Shown piece by piece: positions 16,052 through 22,894 of a DNA stretch of 64,000 nucleotides (the first letter of the stretch is position 1; every line of letters starts with the position of its first letter). The stretch comes from CAWDVK01 sp963805715 (lineage in GTDB: Bacteria; Actinomycetota; Actinomycetes; Streptosporangiales; Streptosporangiaceae), in assembly GCA_963805715.1 (NCBI GenBank), contig CAWDVK010000020.1, positions 434,001-498,000 of the forward strand, given 5' to 3'. The notes beneath the pieces were generated by a model. The model searched no databases. It had not been told where the DNA came from and worked only from the letters and a program-made list of their open reading frames with translations. Both the position numbers and the translations under genes were made by a program.

Positions 16052-17277
16052 CGGCCAGCTGCCGACAGCACAGGCTTGCGTCCGCTCGCCCTGGCGGCCA
16101 GCTGGCCGGCCGTGACCTGGGCCGCGTGCGCCGTGCCGTACACGAAGCGCATCACCGGGCCGAAGGTCGGGGCCACCGCGGGACCGATGAAGAACAAGCC
16201 GGGCACCGACGACTCATAACCCGCTCCCACCCACGCTGTGCCAGCCACCGTGCGCAGCGCCGACCGCAGCTGGTCGTCAAGGAACGGGAGCCGGCGCAGG
16301 TCAGCGCGGAAGCCGGTGGCCGCAATGACGTGATCGGCGGCCAGCTCCCGGCTGGTGCCGTCGGCCGAGGCGAGGCCGAGCACGACTCCGCCGCCGCGCG
16401 GGGCGGCCCAGCGGACCGCCTGCCCGGTCAGCACCGGGAACTGCCCGGCCACCCGGCTGCGCAGCCAGCAAGCGCCGGCCGGACCGAGCGCCGTCCGGGC
16501 GCGATGCACCCGGGTGGCCGGCGGCAGGTGCCGGAACAGGTCGGGCTTGGTCGAGTAGAACCAGGTCGTCCAGCCTGAGCCCAGCCCGGACTCCGGCTCC
16601 ACGATCCGCTGCCGCAGCGGCCGGTCCGGCGGCAGCGGCTCGCCGTTCCAGGCCAGCTGCGGTTCCCGTGCGACCAGCTGCACGCTCGCGCCGTTCTCGT
16701 GCAGCAGCGCGGCCGACTCCAGTGCGGACTGGCCGCCGCCGACCACGATGACCCGCTGGCCGCTGAAGGCTGCCAGGTCAGCGTGCTGCGAGCTGTGCGT
16801 GCACAGCGCCGGCGGCAGGCCGGACAGCGGGCTGGCCACGTGCGCGAAGTGCTCGACGCCGGCCGCGACCACGACGTTCCTGGCCAGCACCTCCTCGGAG
16901 GTCCCGAGCGTGAGCCGGTACAGGCCGTCGCGGCGGCTCAGCTGGGTCACCAGCTCAGGCTCCAGGCCGGGCACCTGCTCCGACTGGAACCACTGGCCGT
17001 AGCTGATGAAGGTGTCCAGCGGGACCGGCAGGCCATAGCTGCGGTACGGGCGGCCCGTTCGCGCGCAGAACGCCTCCAGCGTGTGCGTGCCGGCCGGATC
17101 TGACAGGTTCGACGCGAAGCCCTGGGACTTCAGGAACATCCCGGCCGGCATGCCCCGCCACAGGCTCATCGAGTGCCCGAACTGACGGAAGCTGACATCA
17201 GCTGCCCGCAGGTGCGCGCCCAGCGACAGGCCGTAAGGGCCGGCCCCGGCGATGGCCACGTCGACAACTTCGCTCAT
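16048..17277 (-). CDS. FAD/NAD(P)-binding oxidoreductase (flavin monooxygenase-like)
   Basis: A 409-residue flavoprotein. The FAD-binding GAGPYGLSLGAHL lies near the N-terminus, the NAD(P)-binding VIVVGGGQSALESAALL at about 170-187, and the ATGFRAD and GLFFIGPAVAP motifs towards the C-terminus. It resembles N-hydroxylating and flavin-containing monooxygenases. No substrate can be named. It sits 30 bp after the ATP-grasp gene and overlaps the sugar transferase gene, so it belongs to the exopolysaccharide operon. A role in modifying an amino group on the sugar or an attached amino acid is only a guess. Confidence 0.82.
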   Translation of the reverse strand: MSEVVDVAIAGAGPYGLSLGAHLRAADVSFRQFGHSMSLWRGMPAGMFLKSQGFASNLSDPAGTHTLEAFCARTGRPYRSYGLPVPLDTFISYGQWFQSEQVPGLEPELVTQLSRRDGLYRLTLGTSEEVLARNVVVAAGVEHFAHVASPLSGLPPALCTHSSQHADLAAFSGQRVIVVGGGQSALESAALLHENGASVQLVAREPQLAWNGEPLPPDRPLRQRIVEPESGLGSGWTTWFYSTKPDLFRHLPPATRVHRARTALGPAGACWLRSRVAGQFPVLTGQAVRWAAPRGGGVVLGLASADGTSRELAADHVIAATGFRADLRRLPFLDDQLRSALRTVAGTAWVGAGYESSVPGLFFIGPAVAPTFGPVMRFVYGTAHAAQVTAGQLAARASGRKPVLSAAGR

Positions 17278-17307
17278 GCTCGTGCCTCCTCCACAGATGC
17301 CTCGCGA

Positions 17308-18678
17308 CTATCGCGGGCGACGGGAACCTGGGCCGCGGGCACCACGCCGGTGCCCGGCTGCGGCCAGGTCGTGCTGACAGGGCCGGCCCGGTGCCGCCGC
17401 GGCGGCCCGGCCGGGCCGGAAGCGGAAGTCGGGGCGCTGGCGGCGCTGCAGCGGCCGGGTGGCGAGGCGCCAGCCCATCCGCAGGCACATCAGGCCGAAC
17501 GGCCGCAGGTCATCGCGCGCGAACCAGGCGATCTCGTCGACCGACCGCATCGACGCCAGCCAGGAGCCGATGCCGAGCTCGCCGCGGCGCCAGTAGCCGA
17601 GCGCGCCGATGGGGTCGTAGTTCTCGACCAGGAACCGCCGGCCAGCGACCTGCTCGCCGTCCGGGAGCGTGCCGCCGGTCAGGTCGATGTACTCGGCCGT
17701 CACCACGTCGAGGCCCGCGGTATCGCGGAACAGCCGGAACTGGGCGCCGAGCCGGGGATTGAAGTCCAGCAGCTTGTACTGGCCGTCCCGCTGGTCGAAC
17801 CGGAGGTCGAGGTCGAGGATGCCGCGGTAACCCAGCCGGCTGAGCAGGCCGGTCACCTGATCGCGCAGGCGGGTATTGGGCACCGACCGGCCCAGGCTGG
17901 TCAGGCCGGCATGAGCCGGGTAGGAGCGCTCCTTCAGGCCGGTGAAGGCCGGCCGGCAGGCTGAGCTGGCGTCGCAGTAGCCGTGGAAGAACCAGTCCTC
18001 GCCGGGCCCGCCGGGGATGAACTCCTGCAGCATCAGCTCGGCGCCCGCGTCGGCGCAGGCCCGGCAGAGGTCCTCCAGCTCGGCCCGGCCGGTCACGATC
18101 GAGGTGCTGCGGACCTTGTCGTGGCCGCCCTGCCAGGGCCGGCAGAGCTTGGCGACCAGCGGGAATCCGGCGGCCGCGGCAAAGTCCAGGGCGCCCCCGA
18201 CAGTGTCCGGCACTGCCGCCCGCGGGCTCGGCACGCCCAGCGTGGCGCTGAGCTCATGCAGTGTGTACTTGCCGGCGACCTGCCGGGGCAGGCCTGGCTG
18301 CTCGGGGAAGAGGAACGACCGGCGCAGCGCGGCGCCGTGCTCCGCCAGGAAGATGGCGCCGGCATCGTCGGTAGGGATGAGCACGGCTGGCCGGCCAATC
18401 CGCTCGGCCAGCTGCAGGAGTCCCGCCTGAATCCGGCCGGCGTCGTCGGGATCCGGCTGCCAGAAGCAGCGGCCGCTGAGGTAACGCGAGCTCGCCGCGG
18501 GAGCCCACGGCCCCTCGTGCACCCCGTAGACCGGCACGCCGAGCCGGCCGAGGCTCCTGATGACGCCGAGCCCGCCGTGATGCAGGACGTTCGGATCGAG
18601 CTTCAGGACCACGGCCGGCGTGCTGGCGTCCAGGCCGGGCAGCGTCCCGGCGTCGTTGTGCGGCCGCATCGTCAGCAC
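17308..18678 (-). CDS. ATP-grasp carboxylate-amine ligase-like protein
   Basis: A 456-residue ATP-grasp protein. It shows an N-terminal Rossmann-like region (VVLKLDPNVLHHGGLGVIRSL), the ATP-grasp core (FPLVAKLCRPWQ, LMLQEFIPG, GILDLDLRFD) and the metal-binding DFNPRLGAQFRLF. Relatives join a carboxylate to an amine with ATP, D-aspartate ligase being one. Together with the flavoprotein it may prepare or attach an acyl or amino-acid group on the polysaccharide (inference). It is the first gene of the polysaccharide operon. The GTG at 18678 was used; an ATG at 18669 is nearly as good, and neither has a strong ribosome-binding site. The C-terminal 40 residues are low-complexity. Confidence 0.82.
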   Translation of the reverse strand: MLTMRPHNDAGTLPGLDASTPAVVLKLDPNVLHHGGLGVIRSLGRLGVPVYGVHEGPWAPAASSRYLSGRCFWQPDPDDAGRIQAGLLQLAERIGRPAVLIPTDDAGAIFLAEHGAALRRSFLFPEQPGLPRQVAGKYTLHELSATLGVPSPRAAVPDTVGGALDFAAAAGFPLVAKLCRPWQGGHDKVRSTSIVTGRAELEDLCRACADAGAELMLQEFIPGGPGEDWFFHGYCDASSACRPAFTGLKERSYPAHAGLTSLGRSVPNTRLRDQVTGLLSRLGYRGILDLDLRFDQRDGQYKLLDFNPRLGAQFRLFRDTAGLDVVTAEYIDLTGGTLPDGEQVAGRRFLVENYDPIGALGYWRRGELGIGSWLASMRSVDEIAWFARDDLRPFGLMCLRMGWRLATRPLQRRQRPDFRFRPGRAAAAAPGRPCQHDLAAAGHRRGARGPGSRRPR

Positions 18679-18722
18679 CGGCCGGCCTGGTTACGGGCGC
18701 AGGCGTAGGCAGTCTTGGGCAC

Positions 18723-18787
18723 GGCAGATTCCCCCCGTCGGGCGGCCGGCGGCGCATCCGCTCGGCCACGCTACGTAGGAATCTGCC
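18723..18787. promoter_or_regulatory. Paired inverted 10-mers upstream of the polysaccharide operon
   Basis: GGCAGATTCC at 18723-18732 and its exact reverse complement GGAATCTGCC at 18778-18787 lie 45 bp apart, immediately upstream of the ATP-grasp gene. The arrangement suits two operator half-sites or a large leader hairpin. A LuxR-type regulator of this locus is the obvious candidate, but nothing proves it. Confidence 0.35.
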
Positions 18788-18871
18788 AGCTAAACGATCA
18801 GGCAGGATCGGCCGGCGGGGTGAAAAAAACTACCCATGGATTGATGAGACTGACCGCTGCTGCACGAGCAC

Positions 18872-19537
18872 TCACTCGACAGTCACCGATTTGGCCAGGT
18901 TTCGCGGCTGATCAACGTCGTGGCCCTGGGCGGCAGCCAGCTCGCAGGCGAACACCCGCAGCGGGATGGTAGCCACCAGGGGCTGCAGCAGGGCGGGAAC
19001 GGCCGGCAGCCCGATCAGCGTGTCCGCGTAGGGCGCGACGCCGCGGTCGCCGGCCTCCGTGATCACGATGGTGCGGGCGCCGCGGGCCCGGACCTCCTGG
19101 ATGTTCGAGACGATCTTGTCCCGCAGCACCGGCTCGCTGGCGGGCGGCACGATCACGACCACCGGCAGGCCCTCGTCGATGAGCGCGATCGGGCCGTGCT
19201 TCAGCTCGCCGGCCGCGAAGCCCTCGGCGTGCATATAGGCGAGCTCCTTCAGCTCGAGCGCCCCCTCCAGCGCGACCGGGTAGCCCACGTGACGGCCCAG
19301 GAACAGCACGCAGGGAGCTGGCCGGCCAGCTCCCTGGCCAGCTCCCGTACCTGGTCCATCTGGCTGAGCACCTGCTCCACGGCGGCCGGCATGCCGGCCA
19401 GCTGGAGGAGCGCCGCCTCGATCTCGCCGGCCGGCAGCGCGGCCCGCACCCGCGCCAGGTACAGGGCGCCGGCCTAGCCCTTAGATCACGATGTCCGGCG
19501 CCTGCCGGTAGCCGGCGTGGCCCACGATGCCGCACAT
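18872..19537 (-). pseudogene. glmS: Collapsed glmS (glutamine-fructose-6-phosphate aminotransferase)
   Basis: The first 18 codons read MCGIVGHAGYRQAPDIVI, the Cys2 glutaminase start of GlmS, and then stop at 19481. The sequence then resumes at about GlmS residue 400 (ALYLARVRAALPAGE ... EQVLSQMDQVRELA), shifts frame near 19311-19336 inside a 26-bp perfect palindrome, and ends normally (LFLGRHVGYPVALEGALEL ... DQPRNLAKSVTVE, stop at 18872). Roughly 380 residues are missing: the glutaminase core and the first sugar isomerase domain. GlmS makes glucosamine-6-phosphate and is normally essential, so either another copy exists or the deletion is an assembly fault. The position after glmM fits the actinobacterial order rplM-rpsI-glmM-glmS. 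Confidence 0.82.
19311..19336. repeat. 26-bp perfect palindrome in the glmS remnant
   Basis: A loop-less perfect inverted repeat centred on GGCC|GGCC, with arms reading CAGGGAGCTGGCC. It sits at the frameshift of the glmS remnant and may have caused a replication or assembly error there. Confidence 0.85.
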
Positions 19538-19548
19538 GACGGCCAGGC

Positions 19549-19735
19549 TATGCCTTCTCCGCTCGCCGGACGGCCTTCCCCGCTCGCCGGCCGGCCTTCC
19601 CCGCTCGCCGGCCGGCCTTCTCCGCTCGCCGGACGGCCTTCCCCGCTCGCCGGACGGCCTTCCCCGCTCGCCGGACGGCCTTCCCCGCTCGCCGGACGGC
19701 CTTCCCCAGTCGCCGGACGGCCTTCTCCGCTGCCC
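19549..19735. repeat. 21-bp minisatellite upstream of the glmS start
   Basis: About nine copies of a 21-bp unit (CGCTCGCCGGACGGCCTTCC plus one base), with GGCCGG/GGACGG and CCCC/CTCC variants. There are no spacers, so this is not a CRISPR array. Because 21 is a multiple of three, both strands stay open and would encode heptapeptides (SPLAGRP). Confidence 0.9.
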
Positions 19736-20010
19736 CGCCCGTCTCATCCGCCCCAGCCGGCCACCGTCGCGCTTCCCGTTGGCCCCGGTGCTACGACGTG
19801 AGAGCGCGGTTACTGCTCATACAGCAACAGCGCCGACGCATCCACGTCGCTGCCGCGCGGCTACCGGCGAGGCCGGGATGCCAGCGCAAGCCGCGGGCGC
19901 CGGCCGGACGGCCGACGCGGAAGCAGCACGCGGGCCTGACGTCAGGGCAGCGCGGGCATCAGCCGCACCAGCGCGTGAACCGGAGGCAGGAGTTAGCCAG
20001 GAGGGCAGGG

Positions 20011-20067
20011 CTTGGACGGGCAGGCAGGGCTTGGACGGGCAGGCAGGGCTTGGACGGGCAGGCAGGG
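20011..20067. repeat. Three 19-bp tandem repeats after glmM
   Basis: Three perfect copies of CTTGGACGGGCAGGCAGGG start at 20011, 20030 and 20049, right at the glmM stop codon. No function is evident. Confidence 0.9.
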
Positions 20068-20068
20068 G

Positions 20069-21508
20069 TTAGCCGATGCCCCGCACGGCGGCGGCCAGGT
20101 GGCCGGCCAGCCGCTGTGCCTGACCCGGATCCACGGATTCCACCATGACGCGGACGGCGGGCTCTGTTCCGCTCGGCCGCACCAGTACCCGGCCCGCGTC
20201 CCCGAGTTCCGCCTCCGCATCGGCTACCGCGGCCCGCAGCGCGGGCGACGAGCCGACCAGCGACTTATCCACGCCCCCGATGTTGATGAGCACCTGCGGG
20301 TACCTGGTCATCACGCTGGCGACCTCGGCCAGTGACTGCTTGCGCCGGGCCGCGATGGCCAGCAACTGCAGCGCCGTCAGCAGGCCATCCCCGGTGGTTG
20401 CATGGTCCAGCAGGATGATGTGGCCGGACTGCTCGCCGCCGAGTGTGTAGCTGCCCGCCAGCATGGCCGCTATCAGGTAGCGGTCACCGACGGCGGTCTC
20501 GACCACCTCGATCCCGGCCTCCCGCATGGCAATGCGGAAGCCGAGATTGGACATGACCGTGGTCACCACCGTATTGCCGGCCAGCTGGCCGGCATCCCGC
20601 ATGGCCAGGGCGAGCACGGCCAGGATCTGGTCTCCGTCGATGACCTGGCCATCCGCGTCCACGGCCAGGCACCGGTCCGCGTCTCCGTCGTGGGCGATGC
20701 CCGCGTCCGCGGCGTGCCCCAGCACCGCGGCGCAGAGCACGTCCAGGTGCGTCGATCCGCAGCCTTCGTTGATGTTCAGCCCGTCCGGCTCGGTGCCGAT
20801 CGCGATGACCTCGGCGCCGGCCGCGCGCAGCAGCCGCGGCGCCAGGTCAGCCGCCGCCCCGTGTGCGCAGTCGACAACCACGCGCAGCCCGGCCAGCGGC
20901 GCGTCCAGACTCGCCGCCTCGCCGGGGCCCGCTGGCCGGAGCGTGGACAGCAGGTGGCTGAGGTACCGGTCTGACTCGCCAGCGGCATCGCGAACCCGCC
21001 CGAAGCCCGCCGCCGGGACGCCGGCCGGACCGCCGCGGGCGGCCCGTGGCCGCGCGGCCACGGCATCCGCCCCGGTCGCGTCCGGCGCCAGCCGGGCCTC
21101 GATCTGATCCTCAACGTCGTCGGGCAGCTTCACGCCGCCGCGGGCGAAGAACTTGATCCCGTTGTCGGGTGCCGGGTTATGGCTCGCCGAGAGCATGACC
21201 CCGAACTCTGCGCCCAGCGCCGCCGTCAGGTACGCAACGGCCGGGGTCGGGATCACGCCGAGCCGCAGCACGTCCACGCCGCTGCCGGCCAGCCCTGCCA
21301 CCACTGCTGCCTCGAGGAACTCCCCCGATGCCCGCGGATCGCGGCCGACCACGGCGAGCGGCCGGCGGTGTGCGTCGCTGGCCGCCGCGAAAGCCCCGGT
21401 TCCGGCTAGTACCGCCGCAGCCGCGGCCGCCAGATCCAGGGCCAGCCCGGCAGTCAGGTCACAGCCAGCGACACCTCGGACACCATCTGTTCCAAACAAA
21501 CGGCCCAT
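20069..21508 (-). CDS. glmM: Phosphoglucosamine mutase GlmM
   Basis: A 479-residue enzyme that converts glucosamine-6-phosphate to glucosamine-1-phosphate, the step before UDP-GlcNAc, and so feeds both peptidoglycan and any amino-sugar polymer. It begins MGRLFGTDGVRGVAG, has the phosphoserine motif MLSASHNPAPDNGIKFF, the magnesium loop DGDADRC and the phosphate-binding VRPSGTEPAVRVM. An insertion of about 25 Gly/Ala/Arg-rich residues lies near residue 150. It follows rpsI by about 60 bp, consistent with a shared operon. Confidence 0.96.
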   Translation of the reverse strand: MGRLFGTDGVRGVAGCDLTAGLALDLAAAAAAVLAGTGAFAAASDAHRRPLAVVGRDPRASGEFLEAAVVAGLAGSGVDVLRLGVIPTPAVAYLTAALGAEFGVMLSASHNPAPDNGIKFFARGGVKLPDDVEDQIEARLAPDATGADAVAARPRAARGGPAGVPAAGFGRVRDAAGESDRYLSHLLSTLRPAGPGEAASLDAPLAGLRVVVDCAHGAAADLAPRLLRAAGAEVIAIGTEPDGLNINEGCGSTHLDVLCAAVLGHAADAGIAHDGDADRCLAVDADGQVIDGDQILAVLALAMRDAGQLAGNTVVTTVMSNLGFRIAMREAGIEVVETAVGDRYLIAAMLAGSYTLGGEQSGHIILLDHATTGDGLLTALQLLAIAARRKQSLAEVASVMTRYPQVLINIGGVDKSLVGSSPALRAAVADAEAELGDAGRVLVRPSGTEPAVRVMVESVDPGQAQRLAGHLAAAVRGIG

Positions 21509-21569
21509 GGAAACCTGCTCGTGGCCTTCCGGGAATCGCTGAGCTGATGCGGGCTGAGATGACGCGCGA

Positions 21570-22077
21570 TTAGCGCTTGGAGTACTGCGGAGCCTTGCGG
21601 GCCTTCTTCAGGCCGGCCTTCTTGCGCTCCGTGACCCTGGCATCCCTGGTCAGGAATCCTGCCCGCTTCAGCGTCGGCCGGTTCTCCGGGTCGACGAGCG
21701 TCAGCGCCCTGGCGACACCGAGGCGGAGCGCTCCGGCCTGGCCGCTCACGCCGCCGCCGCTGATCCTGGCCACGACGTTCGAACTGATCCTCCGCGCCCA
21801 GCGTCACGAACGGCTCGCTGATGAGCTGCTGGTGAACCTTGTTGGGGAAGTACTCGGCCAGCGACCTGTCGTTGATCCGCCACTGGCCCGTGCCCGGCTG
21901 GATCCGGACCCGGGCGATGGCCTCCTTGCGGCGGCCGGTGCCCAGGGCATTGCCGGTGACGACCGGCTTGCGGGCCGCCTGCCTGGCCGGGGCCTCGCTG
22001 CTCTCGGTCGTGTATTCCGACACCACCGGAACCTCAGGGTCCGCTACGGCATCCAGCTGGTCAGTGGACTCGGCCAC
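21570..22077 (-). CDS. rpsI: 30S ribosomal protein S9, one-base frameshift
   Basis: The N-terminal part reads on from MAESTDQLDAVADPEVPVVS through TGRRKEAIARVRIQPGTG to LGAEDQF. The frame then breaks, and the S9 sequence continues one frame over (VARISGGGVSGQAGALRLG ... ARKAPQYSKR). Dropping one base from GACGTTC (21774-21780) restores a normal protein of about 168 residues. S9 is essential and its C-terminal Ser-Lys-Arg tail contacts P-site tRNA, so a sequence error is the best explanation. The N-terminal 45 residues are an extension common in actinobacteria. It is 47 bp downstream of rplM. Confidence 0.92.
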
Positions 22078-22124
22078 GTTGTATTCCTCGTGCTTCCTGG
22101 TCGGCTCTCGTTGTCCTGGGCGGC

Positions 22125-22604
22125 TCAGCTGCCGGCGCCGCGACCGTTACCGGCCCGCTGCTCCACCTGCGTGATCTCGAAGGGCACCGGCTGCTGCGCC
22201 TGGTGCGGGTGCTCGGGTCCCGCGTAGACCTTGAGCTTGCGCAGCATCTGCCGACCGAGGGCGTTCTTCGGCAGCATGCCCTTGACTGCCTTCTCGACCG
22301 CGCGCTCAGGGCTCTTCTGCATCAGGTCGCTGTAGGCCACCTCACGCAGGCCGCCCGGGTAGCCGGAGTGCCGGTAGGCCCGCTTGTCCTGCAGCTTGTT
22401 GCCGGTGAGGGCGACCTTGCCGGCGTTCACGATGACGACGAAGTCGCCCGTGTCCACATGCGGGGCAAAGATTGGCTTGTGCTTGCCGCGCAGCAGGATC
22501 GCCGTCTGGCTGGCTAGCCGGCCGAGCACGACGTCAGATGCGTCGATGACATGCCACTGACGGTGGATGTCTCCGGCCTTCGGGCTGAAAGTGCGCACGG
22601 TCAT
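22125..22604 (-). CDS. rplM: 50S ribosomal protein L13
   Basis: 159 residues, starting MTVRTFSPKAGDIHRQWHVI and containing VLGRLASQTAILLRGKHKP, GDFVVIVNA and MLPKNALGRQMLRKLKVYAG, all typical of L13. The ATG at 22604 has a GAAGG ribosome-binding site. It is the first gene of the rplM-rpsI-glmM group and has a strong promoter about 140 bp upstream. Confidence 0.97.
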   Translation of the reverse strand: MTVRTFSPKAGDIHRQWHVIDASDVVLGRLASQTAILLRGKHKPIFAPHVDTGDFVVIVNAGKVALTGNKLQDKRAYRHSGYPGGLREVAYSDLMQKSPERAVEKAVKGMLPKNALGRQMLRKLKVYAGPEHPHQAQQPVPFEITQVEQRAGNGRGAGS

Positions 22605-22740
22605 AAGCCTTCGGGTGTGAGTCCTGAATCCTGGCGCGGGCCGGGGAAACTTCCGCCCTGGCCCTGGTATCCGCAGCACCGGCCGTAGCTCGCGTGCCCG
22701 GCAGGCACGCGGACATGGCAATGCACATGGACGCGGGTAG

Positions 22741-22770
22741 AAGAATACCGGCCGCCGGCGCCAGCGGTCA
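22741..22770 (-). promoter_or_regulatory. rplM promoter
   Basis: On the minus strand, TTGACC (22765-22770), an 18-bp spacer and TATTCT (22741-22746) form a housekeeping-sigma promoter. The same boxes and spacing occur upstream of rpsL. The predicted leader is about 130 nt. Confidence 0.75.
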
Positions 22771-22894
22771 AAGCGAAGCCGAAACGAGCGGCCGCGCCGG
22801 GCCCAGGCTCACCCGGCCGGGCCGGCCGGCGGCCTTGCCGCCCTAATACCCGTGACAAGGCTAACGCGAGTTCGGAGGGCGATACGCTCGCCGC

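Larger units (their letters stand above)
19538..20068. other. Repeat-filled gap between glmM and the glmS remnant
   Basis: These 531 bp hold a 21-bp minisatellite, about 250 bp of unassigned GC-rich DNA and a 19-bp triple repeat. I see no credible gene; the open frames are by-products of the repeats. Confidence 0.6.

Noticed and set aside
18818..18835. GGGT, A7 tract, ACCC as a terminator after glmS
   Set aside because: The stem is only about four base pairs, too weak to claim.
19549..19735. Possible CRISPR-like array
   Set aside because: The repeats are directly adjacent without spacers, and no cas genes are near.
19517..19801. Plus-strand protein of SPLAGRP heptapeptides
   Set aside because: Produced by the 21-bp minisatellite staying open in one frame; it has no start context and no homologue that I know.
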